Source: Branchinecta lynchi
Lineage: Eukaryota; Arthropoda; Branchiopoda; Anostraca; Branchinectidae
DNA: 64,000 bases
Direction: 5' to 3'
Assembly (NCBI GenBank): GCA_023053575.1
Contig: JAKZAP010000020.1
Coordinates: 15,557,998 to 15,621,997 of the forward strand
This document shows positions 11,860-22,469 of the stretch, in pieces. The translations under genes and the position numbers were made by a program. The stretch's first letter is position 1, and each line of letters begins with the position of its first letter. The notes under the pieces were generated by a model. It saw nothing but the letters and a program-made list of their open reading frames with translations, had not been told where the DNA came from and did no database searches.

Positions 11860-13975
11860 GTTTGCGCAATCGCCCACACCTGGAGTGTGGAAGTAAAATG
11901 TCAATCACATTTTATATACAAACAGCCTTGGAACCAAGACATTTCACATCCCCGATAACCAAACGAGTACTGAAATAACATAATTTGCAATCATTCCACT
12001 TTAAAAGCTTTAAATGCAAAAAAACACAAGTATAAATCCAAAGAAACGTTGAAGATCTTGCACGAACAGCCTGAGTTCCAACAATGGTCTGCCAGCCAGT
12101 CCTACCCTTTAAACCTCTTGTAAGCAAGGCGATAACAAGTGCAATAAACCAAATCGTAGCAGCCTAATACCCCCTTTGTCACAATTCATTAAGAAAACAC
12201 TTGTCATTAAGAAATGACAAAACAGTCCAGTTTTCAACCGTTCATTCAAGATTAAAATACGTCGGGTCGTCTTATTTGTTGTCATAGACGAACTTCAACT
12301 CATGGGAAATCTGGGCCAAGTTGCCCATGAAGGGGAGGGAGGGGGGGGGGGGCATCAAAATGTGTATTTACACCTCTTTCTCCTCAAGTATACCAGCTTA
12401 GAGTTTGATTCACGTCACGGGTCAAAAACTTTTTTCATGGGAAATTTCAGCCCACTTGTCCATGACCGGGGAGGGTGGGTTCAACTCCACATATACATCA
12501 CCAACCCCTACGAACCAAAAGCACAAAGCAATGTCATCGCTTACCTCCAGTTATTGCAAGTTAAAAACATTAAAAAATGGGCGATCTGGGCCCAATTGCC
12601 CCTGAACCAAGTGGAGGTGGGGTTTCGGTTGGGACCCGTAAAAAGTAAAGAGACAGCCCGCAATGCTCACAAATCTACCAAGTTTCAACTTAGATACCTG
12701 TTGATTCCTGTCGCGGGTAACGAACTTTACTCCCGGGGCATTCTGGGCACAGTTGCCAATGAACGGGGTAGGTGAGGGAGGTGCAACTTTAAAAGCAATT
12801 TCCCAGCTGTAGGATCTACATGTACAAGGAATTTCATCGTCCAATGCCCAGTTCTGGTCAAGCTATGAACATTATCCACTGGGCAATCTGGCCCATGTGA
12901 CCCTGAACCGGGTTGGGGTGGAGGATGGGACCCCAAAGGCATAGCTAGACCCCAATACCCATTACTGTACCAAGTTTGAACTTGATACACTGGTTCGCGA
13001 GTTATGAGCTCATTGTTTCATTTTGTATCTACTACTTTTTAGCTTTTTTTTGGACGAGCCGAGTTTCACCAGTCACGCTTCGCCGAAAGCTCCCAAGGTC
13101 CGTCGAAAACTCTTTCCAGCTTTCCGTTTTCACCGTATTTTGCGGAGCTCCTAACTCGTGAACCAGTGCAAGTATCAAGTTCAAACTTGGTAAACTAGTG
13201 GGTATTGGGGTCTAATGGCGCCTTTTGGGGTCCAACCCCCCACCCTAACCCTGTTAAGGGGCAAATCGTCCCAGATTGCCCAGTGAATAATATTCATAAC
13301 TTGACCAGAACTGGACACAGGACGATGAAATTCCTTGTAAATGTAGATCCTTTTAAAGTTGCATCTCCCCCACAAACCCCGTTCATGGTCAACAGGGCCC
13401 AGATTGCCCAGGAATAAAGTTCGTTACCTGTGACAGGAATCAACAGGTATCAGTTGAAACTTGGTAGGTTTGTGAGCATCGGGGTCTCTTTTTACTTTTT
13501 GCGGGTCCCAAACCCCACCCCCACTTGGTTCAGGGGCAACTGGGCCCAGATTGCCCATTTTTTTTTTTTTTTAACTTGATAATAACTGGATATAAGGCAA
13601 AGAAATTTCTTTGTGCTTTTGGACCATAGGGGTTGGGGATACATATGTATAGTTGAACCAACCGAACCCTCCCCGTTCATGGTCAAGTGGGCCCAAATTG
13701 CCCAGGAAAAAAGTTTTTGACCAGTGACTGGAATTAAACTCTAAGCTGGTATTCTTGAGGATAAAGAGGTGTAATTACGCTGATGGGTCCCGACCCCCCC
13801 TCCCTTCCCGTTCATGGGCAACTCTGTCGAGACTACCAATGAGTTAAGTTCGTCTATGACAGGTCTCAAGTCCAACTCTTGTATATTTGGAGAGATATAT
13901 CAATGAGTGAGGATTTTCTTGTAACAGCAGCGTAGATTAATCTTTACTCAACAGTTAGAAACTGGACTGTTTTGT

Positions 13976-14767
13976 CCAGTTTCTAGTAGCAATTCGACGT
14001 TTCAAAAATTTTTTACCTCCGAGAATTTTATTGCTTTTATACCACGCTTTGATTCACCCATATATTTCGTATGGCTGCATGTTATGGGCAAGCAATTTTT
14101 ATGTGAATTTTAATCGTGTTCAGATTCTTCAAAATAAAGCGATGCGTCTTATTGGTGGATATGTCGAAGGTGCGCACAACACTGCAGCCTGTTTAAAAAA
14201 AATTGCAAATGCTTAATGTAGGACAGCTGCGGGAGTACCAAGTCGGAATTTTTGCTTATCAATGTTGGAGTGATGCAAGTCCAGAGGTTTTTCGTGATTA
14301 TTTTAGTGACAATAGATCTTTGCATCATTATGAAACACGTCATGCTAGTGACTTCGTTGTCCCGCATAGAAGTGGAACCAGGGCCGGCTTCCCTACTAGA
14401 TTTTCAGGGCCTAATGTGTGGAACTCTGTTCCGGAGAGCATTCGGGCGGCTGAGCACCTGGGGCTATTTAAAAATAAATTGAAAAAGTATTTGTTAGGCC
14501 AAGGTTCATAGTTTTTTCTTCTTGTCTTTCTTATTATTTTTCTTTTTTCTCATTATTATTAATAAATGAGTTGATGAGAGATTGGTTATTATTTCTTGTT
14601 TTAGTGCTTTTTTCTGGTATGTTTTGTTTCTAGTTAATTATTAGTTAGGATATGAGTTTTATGTACCCGCCCAACCGCAAGTGCTTTTTTGTACCTTTCT
14701 TGGGGCGGGTACTGGCAACATAGTTAAATGTATTTGGGTCGTAAAATAAACTGAACTGAACTGAACT
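13976..14767 (+). mobile_element. LINE 3' end inserted into the foldback arm
   Basis: The 792-bp insert is flanked by GACTGTTTTGT on both sides (13965-13975 and 14768-14778). The uninterrupted site is present at 16734-16744 and, inverted, near 12215-12226, which shows that this block is the newcomer. It carries the C-terminal part of a reverse-transcriptase polyprotein, a 3' UTR with a hairpin (GTACCCGCCC...GGGCGGGTAC) and a tail of (CTGAA)n, all as expected for a 5'-truncated non-LTR retrotransposon. Confidence 0.9.
14031..14511 (+). pseudogene. LINE reverse transcriptase C-terminal remnant
   Basis: Two overlapping frames together give the post-catalytic region of a non-LTR retrotransposon ORF2. 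The first (14031-14216) has a 'HPYISYGCMLWAS' segment and 'LQNKAMRLI', hallmarks of the thumb/connection region where LINE RTs read 'YG..vWg' and 'lQnkaiR'. The second (14203-14511) has 'YxTRHA..' followed by 'GPNVWNSVPESIR' and 'FKNKLKKYLL', the classic C-terminal end. The break falls near an eight-A run (14197-14204), so one indel separates the frames. The catalytic domain is missing because of 5' truncation. Non-functional. Confidence 0.9.
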
Positions 14768-14968
14768 GACTGTTTTGTAATATGATCGATGATAGACCGT
14801 TCTTAATGAATTGTGACAAAGGGGATATTAGGCTGCTACAATTTGGTTTATTGCACTTGTTATCACCTTGCTAATGGAAAAGAGGTTTAAAGGGTCGGAC
14901 TGGCTGGCAGACCATTGCTGGAGCTCAAGCTGTTCGTGCAAGATCTTCAACATTTCTTTGGACTTAAA

Positions 14969-15640
14969 GTTCAATGGGCACATCAAACTACCCCAATCCC
15001 ACTCTGTAACAACCTAGGAACAATGCTTACCCCCTAGATCAGCAGCTTTTTCAACAGTTTCCTCTCTGTGATATTTCAAAGCGTAATTTTTAGGCCAGTA
15101 CATGCTCAATTTACTAGCTTGGACAAAGATAAAAGTGATGTTTCTTGAAATACCTAGTAGATCTTTATTTTATGCATAAACCTGCTTGTATAATTCAGCT
15201 TTGAATAGGTTATTTGTTTTTGAACGATTTTTGTAACTATGTTATTTTTTATAAGCTTATTGCATATTCTGGTACATTTAAGAAAGCATGCTAATCAAGC
15301 TTCACAACACTATTCCACAAAGAAAAACTTTTAATAGGAACTTTAAGCCATGGAACTTCTGATGAAACACTAGAACAATCACTTAAACTGCATCTGCTGC
15401 GTGACATCTCAAATATATCCTTTTCTATCAAGCATTGCTGGGAGTTTTTGAATTTCCTGCCACGATATCCCAGCTCCTCAGATTTGGATCGCCGAAATGC
15501 CAGAGAGGTAAAGACAAGGGATAACAAGAAAACGGCCGATTTTCGTAGCGCCTTCTAAAGGAAGTCGGAAATGTTTAGTTGTGAAGCATTTAATACAAAG
15601 TAAAGCATTAGAGGTGTCCATTGTGCTTTAAACTTGCGGT
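14969..15640. mobile_element. Second insertion in the foldback right arm, unclassified
   Basis: Between 'tttctttggact' and 'gtttatgcttaaagct' the right arm is interrupted by about 670 bp. The corresponding joint is continuous at about 16930-16960 and, inverted, near 12015-12045. The insert begins 'aagttcaatgggcaca' and ends 'gtgctttaaactt', weakly inverted to each other. No domain is seen in its 78-residue minus frame (15291-15527). Class unknown. Confidence 0.6.
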
Positions 15641-15878
15641 TTGTTTATGCTTAAAGCTTTTAAAGTAGGATGATTACATATTAGGTTATTTCAATACTTG
15701 TTTGGTTACTGGAGATGTGAAATGTCTCGGTTCTAAAGCTGTTTGTATATACAAATGTGGTAAACAATTTACTTTCACACTCCGCGTCTGAGCGCTTGCA
15801 CATTTGTTTCTCATTCGGCTACCATGCGACTCCAACAGGTATATCCTCTTTTGGCGCAAACCATGACGGGTTCAGTTT

Positions 15879-16045
15879 TCAAATATTTTGCGTCCAGCCG
15901 CGGTGGAGAGAGTGGAAGGCTGGATAGAATTGAGAAGCACTAACAATAAAATATCTAATTTCATGTGGAAAGTAATGGTATTTAAAAAAAATGATTTCTC
16001 TGAGCCACTTCATCGTGAAAAATAAATCATTTCTAGTCAAAAGTT
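15879..16045 (+). repeat. Dispersed repeat 'AAGCRCTAACAA'
   Basis: Contains 'ggtggaaagtaatggtat'-like sequence shared with 42195-42360 and, on the minus strand, an end fragment at 31735-31825 ('ttcttgttagcgcttgtc'). Function and class are unknown. Confidence 0.55.
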
Positions 16046-16202
16046 TCATAACAGACCACAGAAGGATGCGCGGTTTCGTAACAGACAATACTTGGGATTT
16101 TATCTGTTGTTTTGTAAAACATTATACATGATATGTTATGCATAACAAGCATTGCCAGGAAGACCCAAAAAACAGCCAAAAAAGCATCTACTACCTTTTA
16201 GT

Positions 16203-17105
16203 GGAGTATTCCTTGGAACCCTTGCCAGGAATCGACAGGTATCAAGTTGAAACTTGGTAGGATTGTGAGCATTGGGGTCTCTTTTTACTTGTTGCGGGTC
16301 CCAAACCCCACCCCCACTTGGTTCAGGGGCAATTGCCCACCCAGATTGCCCATTTTTTAATGTTTGTGCTTTAGGATCATCGGGACCGGGGAGAGTTGAA
16401 CCACCGCCCCCCCCCCCCCCCTCCCCGTGCATGGACAAGTGGGCCCAAAATTGCCCATGAAAAAAGTTTTTGACCCGTGACTGGAATCAAAGTCTAAGCC
16501 CGTATAAGCTACTTGAGGAAAAAAGGTGTAAATACGCATGTTGATGAGTCCCGACCCCCCCCCCCCCCCGTTCATGGGCAGCTGGGCCCAGATTTCCCAT
16601 GAGTTAAGTTCGTCTATGACTCTTGTATATTTGGGGAGATATACCTATGGATGAGGATTTGGTGTAACAGCAACAAATAAGACGACGCGACGTAACACGT
16701 AACGACGTAACTTTAATGAACAGATGAAAACTGGACTGTTTTGTCATATGATCGATGATATGCCGTACTTAATGAATTGTGACAAAGGGGGCATTAGTCT
16801 GCTACGAATTGGTTTATTGCACTTGTTATTACCTTGCTAATGAACAAGAGGTTTAAAGGGTGGGATTGGCAGGCAGACCATTCAGTGTTCGAACAAATGC
16901 TATTCGTGCAAGATCTTCAACTTTTCTTTGGATTTATACTGGCGGCTTGTTTACATTTAAAGCTTTTTAAAGGGGAGTGATTACAAGGTTATTTCAATAC
17001 TTATTTGGTTTTCGGGGAAGAGAAATGTCTTGGTTCTAAAGCTGTTTGTATATAAATGTGATAAACATTTTACTTTTACACTCCACGTCTGAGCGCTTCC
17101 GCACT
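16203..17105 (+). repeat. Third copy of the foldback arm
   Basis: 16203-16640 repeats the G/C-rich monomers (with C runs at 16407-16421 and 16555-16569). 16725-17105 repeats the outer arm, with 'actggactgttttgtcat', 'ttgcacttgttat' and the terminal 'ttacactccacgtctgagcg'. It lacks both insertions found in the 13.1-15.8 kb arm, so it serves as the empty-site reference. Confidence 0.8.
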
Positions 17106-17109
17106 TGTT

Positions 17110-17265
17110 GTTTGTGTCTGAAAATTCAGCAGATACTTTTTGGCGATTTTTAAGCTCTTCCAGTCTGCAACGCTTGTCATGCATAGCATTTTCAAACACA
17201 ACAGACAACATCCGAAGAAGCTGTCTGTTGAAACCACGCATCCTTCTATTACGAAACTTCCGACA
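17110..17265 (+). repeat. Dispersed repeat 'TTATGCATAAC' family
   Basis: Shares 'aaattcagcagatac', a TGTCATGCATAGC-type core and 'tctgttatgaaacttccgac'-like sequence with 41625-41765 and 47145-47305; an inverted piece lies at 16125-16200. Frames crossing it (for example 47130-47567) are therefore suspect. Confidence 0.6.
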
Positions 17266-20104
17266 GTGTAGTCAGAACTGTGCTTTGAATGAACCGTGCA
17301 GGGGTGAACACTTGGGGAATTCCCACCAATTCCCGCTACCGCCCAGACAAGATTGCCGGTCTCTGGAGACTATGCCTATACGAGACACTTGACGGGGATT
17401 ACTTCGCTCTGGCTGCAACAATTCTCACAGGTCTTATTTCATTTCACTTGGAATGGAAAGGATCCAAATCTGATGTAAAGCAGAATTAAACTCGACTAAA
17501 ACTCCTTGCCGCTTCAGAGACTTCTTACTCCATTACTCAGCTTTACGACAGAGATGGGGAACTTCAAAGTAAACTAGCCTTTCAGTTAGCTCACCGCCAA
17601 ACAAGGCCAAAGCCGTCACAGGGATCGCGAACAAGGATCGCAAAGATAGATAGTTTTACTCGTCCAACTAGCAGTGCCGAATTGACACTAAATGTGTCAA
17701 CCATTACAATTAACGTGCTAGAACGGCTTGAATATATATATAATCATAAACAAAAATATCTCTCGGAATCCATATTTTTTGGTAACTTCGTCAGTATTTT
17801 CAGAATTTAAGAAAAAAGTGACGGAATAATATCAACACGGCAGTCTGAACCAGATCCCATGCCGTGGAGATCCAAACGTATTGGTGTTTTTGCGATAAAC
17901 TGGAATTCGAAGTCCGTATTTGTGTTCTATACATTCACGCAGAGCTGGGGAACGGTCTATTCGGATGACCGACTCGATGGAAAGTCGAATCTCAGGAAAT
18001 GTGTAGCATTCCTCCACCCTATTTCATTTTATATATTTTCTAACAACTAACTGGCTTACACAACATAATGACTTAGTTTTGTCCTTATTATTAGTGTTTT
18101 CTATAGTAGTATGATTCTGAAAAGCACGGATAGCTTTAGAGTATCAACTGCTGGGGTTTATAAGATTATACAGCAAGTTTCCAACCATCACGATCGAAGT
18201 GGATACAGTTCAAGTGGCTGCAAAGATAATGTATTTTTTAAATCCCTTCTTCCGATATTTCAATTTTTTTTGTTTTTATCAAGACTGAACGATATCACTT
18301 GAATGTGTGAATGTGTCGCCATTTTTTTTGTCAGAAAAAAAATCTTTGTTAAAAATACCATTTTAAAAGTTTGGAGGGGTTGACGGCTTCAGTGTTAAGA
18401 CGGTAGCGAAGAAACTAAACCAGTGTTGCTCGACGAAGGCGACTAAAGGTTACAGCAACACTTCACGTTGCCCCGGCAACTGAATTATTAACCTCATCTA
18501 GTATTATTAACTTCATCTAGTAGGTCGTTAGAAGCAGGGGGGATCACAAGTATGTTTCCTTTCTCTCTTCATTAAAAGTAAATACCGGATCCATTCCACT
18601 GTACGCTGCATGCTTTTATTGAGCGTCTCATTAGAGATTGGTACAAGTATCAACTCCGGAACGGATTTAAAAGTTTTCTCTTCCAACCTTGCCTGCACTG
18701 CACTGAAGTTTGACTTGACATAAATCTGGAACCAAATTGACTGTGGAGAATACCCTTGTAGCGAGGGATCGACTAAAAAGAGGCACGACACGACATTGTG
18801 TAGGAGGCACGAGTACTAAAAAGAGGCACGAAAACTAAAAGAGCCCTTTGAGGCTTCAGAGTGAGGGGTAGGAACAATGTTCTACCGTGCCTTCTTTTAG
18901 GCTCTTGAGTTACAAACTCCCACTTGTCTACTTGTACTACTTTGCTAATCTCTTTTATTACTCGTGCCTAATGCGCCGTGGCCTGCAGTTCCGTGCCTCT
19001 TTTTAGTTAATTCCTTGTAGCGATGCCGAACATCTTATCGCAAGATAGAAAAGGTGAACCAAATTTTTCGCTCAATCAGGACGGCAAAGATATCCAACCG
19101 GTATTTTTTTTCTCTCTTCTTATAAATAACAATACTTTTATCTTTATTCCATCAAAAAGCGAAAGGCATAGACGGAGTAGGAAGAAAGAAGAAAACATTA
19201 TGATAACAGGAAAAAAACAAAGACTACGACAATATTCCCTATCTACAGGACTAACTTATTGTAAAAAGTTCTTTCCATATAAGTTTCTGTTTGTTGTTGT
19301 TGAACACTACTTGCATATATTACCTATTTGTGTGTGTACTTTGGTTGATCGCAAAATAACCTGGAGTTCAAGGCGGGGCTGAAATTCACAAAAATGTTTT
19401 GTTTGTTTTTTGTGCTATAATTTAGCTTTTGCTATTGTGGCAGTTTTTCATTAAACCTTAATTGGAAAGTTGATACAGGGGCCAAAGGAGCAAAATTACT
19501 ATTACTTCGCTCAGACTACTGCGTTATTTGCGAAGCGACTTTTTGTTTGGATTTACCGACGTAAGACACACTCGCGCGACTGTTCATATCGCAAGGCGGA
19601 CGCATGAGATCTTTGGCATTAGGACAACGAAAGCCTCGGACGGACGGACGCTGACCTTTTAAGATTCAGAAGTTTTAAAGAGGGAATGAATATAATCTTG
19701 CCTTGAACGAATTTTGGCCGGATATCGGTCGGAGCTGTAACATTACAACCTAGGCTAATATTATTTAGATGCGAAATGCTTTTCTGTTGCATTATATTAT
19801 AATAAAGTAAAATAGTCAAATAATTGTGATTTGGGGGATGAGAAGGGTAGGCCACAGCCTGCAGAGCTTTTTGTGTGTGTGTGTGTTTGACCAGGAACCG
19901 AGTAAGTGCATGATTTTGTTTCTTTTTTTCTTTTCTTTTTTTCTTTATAATAGTGTTATGTAGATTAATCTGTCAAAGGGGGTTTGTTAAACCTCTTAAC
20001 AAGTGTAAACTTCTGGAGGGTGTTGTAGTGTTTTTTTTCAAATAAAAAACATATATAATCTAATCCATAATCTAATCAACTTTCATAAAAAACAAAAATT
20101 AAAG
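17266..20104. other. Gene-free stretch
   Basis: Scattered small open frames, the longest being 119 residues at 19023-19382, basic and of low complexity with no recognised domain. A repeat with 'gcaacacttcacgttgcc' at 18390-18490 recurs inverted at 21650-21780, and its terminal word GTTGCTCTCGCAACA at 25432-25446. A (GT)n run sits near 19873-19886. A LINE-like 3' tail (TAATCTAAT)n lies near 20055-20080. Confidence 0.4.
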
Positions 20105-20170
20105 CCAGCTAAACATGTTGTAGCGATATTTCGGCCCTTCTTGGCAAGGGTCCTCGTCAGGCTGTCAAAG
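20105..20170 (-). repeat. AAGAAGGG hairpin repeat, subfamily B (minus copy)
   Basis: Minus strand reads CCTGACGA, then GGACCCTTGCCAAGAAGGGCC, then GAAATATCGCTACAA. It faces the + copy at 20222-20350, so the two form an imperfect inverted pair about 50 bp apart. Confidence 0.8.
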
Positions 20171-20221
20171 TTGGAAAAGAAATGAACCTGCAATCCATTT
20201 CTTCCCCAACGTTCGACCGCC

Positions 20222-20350
20222 TGAGGAGGACCCTTGCCAAGAAGGGCTAAGAGATCGCTACAAAGGCATCGTCGCTGACGTATGCGTTTTAAGCATTGTT
20301 TGAATACATGTTTCTCAGTCAAATTGGGCTCAAGGAGTATTTCGAACCCT
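20222..20350 (+). repeat. AAGAAGGG hairpin repeat, subfamily B (plus copy)
   Basis: CTGAGGAGGACCCTTGCCAA, then AGAAGGGCTAAGAGATCGCT, then a subfamily-B tail with 'atcgtcgctgacgtatgcg' and 'gggctcaaggagtat'. The GAAA core word is mutated here. Confidence 0.75.
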
Positions 20351-20597
20351 CGCCTGTTTTTCTTCTTCTTTTCTTTCTTTCTCATTCCCTGTTTCCCTTT
20401 TTTTCTCTCTTTTCATTTAAAGTTAAAACCACTGGTCATTTTATTCAAACAATGTTTAAAACGTTTTTTTTTCTTTTCTTTTTCACTGGTCATTTTTTTT
20501 TGTCTCCTCCCTTTTTCTTTATGTATAGTACTCAGTTGGTTATTTCCCTGCCATAGCCAAGCACCCTTTTTGTGATAGATAGTCCTTCAGCCCAAGC

Positions 20598-20700
20598 TGA
20601 CTGCGAATCAATTTGACGGTGCAAAACGGATAGGTCAGCTACATTTTATTAGAGCTATATTTCGGCCCTTCTTGGCAAGGGCCTCTTCAGGCTCAAGCTG
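20598..20700 (-). repeat. AAGAAGGG hairpin repeat, subfamily A (best hairpin)
   Basis: Minus strand 20690-20660 reads CTGAAGA, GGCCCTT, loop gccaag, AAGGGCC, GAAA: a perfect 7-bp stem. The downstream block AGCTCTAATAAAATGTAGCT and 'tatccgttttgcaccgtcaa' is shared with 4418 and 54891. A truncated + copy follows at 20735-20800. Confidence 0.85.
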
Positions 20701-21649
20701 GAAAATGAATCAATGGAACAAGAAAGGCCGAAACATAGCTCTAATAAAATGTAGCTGACTTATCCGTTTTGCACCTTCAAATATAATACTCCTTTTGTGC
20801 TTTCCTGGCAGGAATGTTAATTGTGTATTTTTTTCGTCTTAAAATATAGTCGAATGAAACTGAATTTAGCTAAAATATGTCAAAAACTGTATCTTACCGT
20901 CGACAGATCCCGCATGCGTTTCGTCGCTAGCTTCTGTGCAAAAACGCGTCCATGGCAATACAGCATCAAATGACGATCAAATTGGTCACGATTTCGTCGG
21001 CTGAATCGATAAGTGCCACACAAGGGACAGGTAATGCTGATGAAAGACAGACGAAATTAATGACATAACGAAGTATCCCACTCTCATCTAACTTGTGGTC
21101 TTTGATTGGAAAATTACCTGTCCACGATCCCATCAACGTGATTCTATATTAGTGAACCTTTATGGAAAATATTTGTTGAGTGTTTTACGATTATTTTATA
21201 TTTCTTTATTATTTTTTACTGCATTTACGCCCTAGGGGGCAGTGCGTCATAAATTCATTCATTCACTCAGAAACCGGCATAAAAATGAACTGCCATAAAG
21301 TGATCAGCTACAGCGAAGATCGTAATCCAGTCGTATAAGCGCCTCACTAGGGATCTCGTCAATAAGTGCAGCGAGGATAGGCGGAGATAGAGTAATTAGA
21401 GACAGATCCGATCCCGCCACAGTAAAAACGAGCAGATAATTTTCGGATACATCTCCAAAACGGATCGGAAACGCGACTGAATAAACATTTTATTAGGCAC
21501 TGGCCTGACTGATTTATTTATTGCTCTTCAGTATTCCAGCGACAAACAAACATTCATGAAAAAAACTAGTCGTTCCTCCTCAAAACTGAAGTGATCAGAG
21601 TACCAACTGAAGCGCTGTCAGTTCAGTAGCCTGACAGACAGAGCAAACT

Positions 21650-21780
21650 AGACCTACGTTGCCTGCGCAACGTGAAGTGTTGCGGCAACCTTTGTCCGGC
21701 TTCGCCGGCTAAAGTGTTGCGAGAGCAACACTTTGGTTTTGTTTCTTCGCTGTCGGTTAAATGCTGAAATTGTCAACTTA
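21650..21780 (-). repeat. Inverted relative of the 18.39-18.49 kb repeat
   Basis: Contains CGTTGCCTGCGCAACG and GTGTTGCGAGAGCAACAC palindromes and, reversed, the same word order as 18390-18490 (ending in a 'gaagaaac' flank). Possibly a hairpin-rich MITE; ends undefined. Confidence 0.5.
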
Positions 21781-22160
21781 TCGAAGCTTTTAAAACGGTA
21801 TGTTCTAAAAAGAATAATCACATAATCAAAAGCTGTTCTTTAGCGTTGTAAAACCAACAACAAAACAATATCGGAAGAAGGCTATCCGTAACGTTTCAGG
21901 ATTAAAGTACCATAGATGACACTATTTATTATTACAAAACTACCTTATTGTTTTACATTACCGTATCGTTTGTACCCGTTGCGTAAACAGTTAATCCTAG
22001 GTTATAGCGATAGACCATCGATACAAACTTTCTTACTGTCATATTTACAGAAATCGAATACAATGTGCACCAATTTTCAAAAATTTCTAGCCCCTCGTGA
22101 ACCGATCTTACTTACAAGTCCGTCTCCCGTGATTGACATCAAATTCACCGGAAACAAATA

Positions 22161-22469
22161 ATGGATACACCAGCTATCAAAAGTTGCAAACCCCTCATCG
22201 CTGAAGATGATTATAGCATAAAAGCCGATTATTACTTACAAGTCCCATGCATGTCTTACAATTGGGAACAAAATTGTTCTTACCATCGAATACACCTGAG
22301 ACAAATAACAGGTATACCAACTAGCAAAAGCTGCAAACTCCTCGTTGCCGAAGATGATTATGAGCTAACAGTCGACTGTTGCTTACAAGTCCCTTACATG
22401 TCTCACAACTGGTATCGCCTATTTTTGGTTTCAGTGTGTACCTTACTCCTGAAGTTGTCAACCCCTTGA
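22161..22469 (+). other. Open frame in satellite unit 1, repeating Cys-containing peptide
   Basis: 102 residues. Two 49-residue repeats, each with 'KSCK..(I/V)AEDDY' followed by a 'YYLQVPC' or 'CCLQVPY' segment and an aromatic 'YNW/HNW' motif. No signal peptide, no known domain, and no promoter or splice evidence. The frame is retained in unit 4 but broken in units 2 and 3. Listed because the pattern is regular; coding status is doubtful. Confidence 0.2.

Larger units (their letters stand above)
11860..15810. mobile_element. Long foldback element with tandem arrays in both arms
   Basis: Left arm about 11860-13010, spacer about 13011-13150, right arm 13150-13975 continued at 14768-14968 and 15640-15800. 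The right arm read in reverse repeats the left arm in order: the G-rich array nearest the spacer, then 'aactggactgttttgtca', 'ttgcacttgttat' and the outer end 'cattttacttccacactcc'. Arms total about 1.1 kb each. Within each arm are about five monomers of 135-145 bp with the word GGGCCCAGATTGCCCA (right arm near 13253, 13388, 13533, 13678, 13813). No transposase is visible. Very long inverted repeats with internal tandem arrays fit foldback-type elements. The 157-residue frame at 12302 is translation of the array. Confidence 0.8.

Noticed and set aside
12302..12775. 157-residue open frame, the second longest on +
   Set aside because: It runs through three monomers of the G-rich foldback array; the peptide merely repeats with the DNA and is not kept in the mirrored arm.
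19023..19382. 119-residue basic frame
   Set aside because: Low-complexity A-rich composition, no domain, no relatives in the window and no gene signals.
20282..20575. Phe/Leu-rich frames resembling transmembrane proteins
   Set aside because: The DNA is a T/C-rich low-complexity tract following a hairpin repeat.
20660..20690. Complete functional hammerhead ribozyme
   Set aside because: Only the CUGANGA/stem II/GAAA half is clear. Stem III pairing and a U-H cleavage site in the right place could not be drawn, so only a half-core is claimed.
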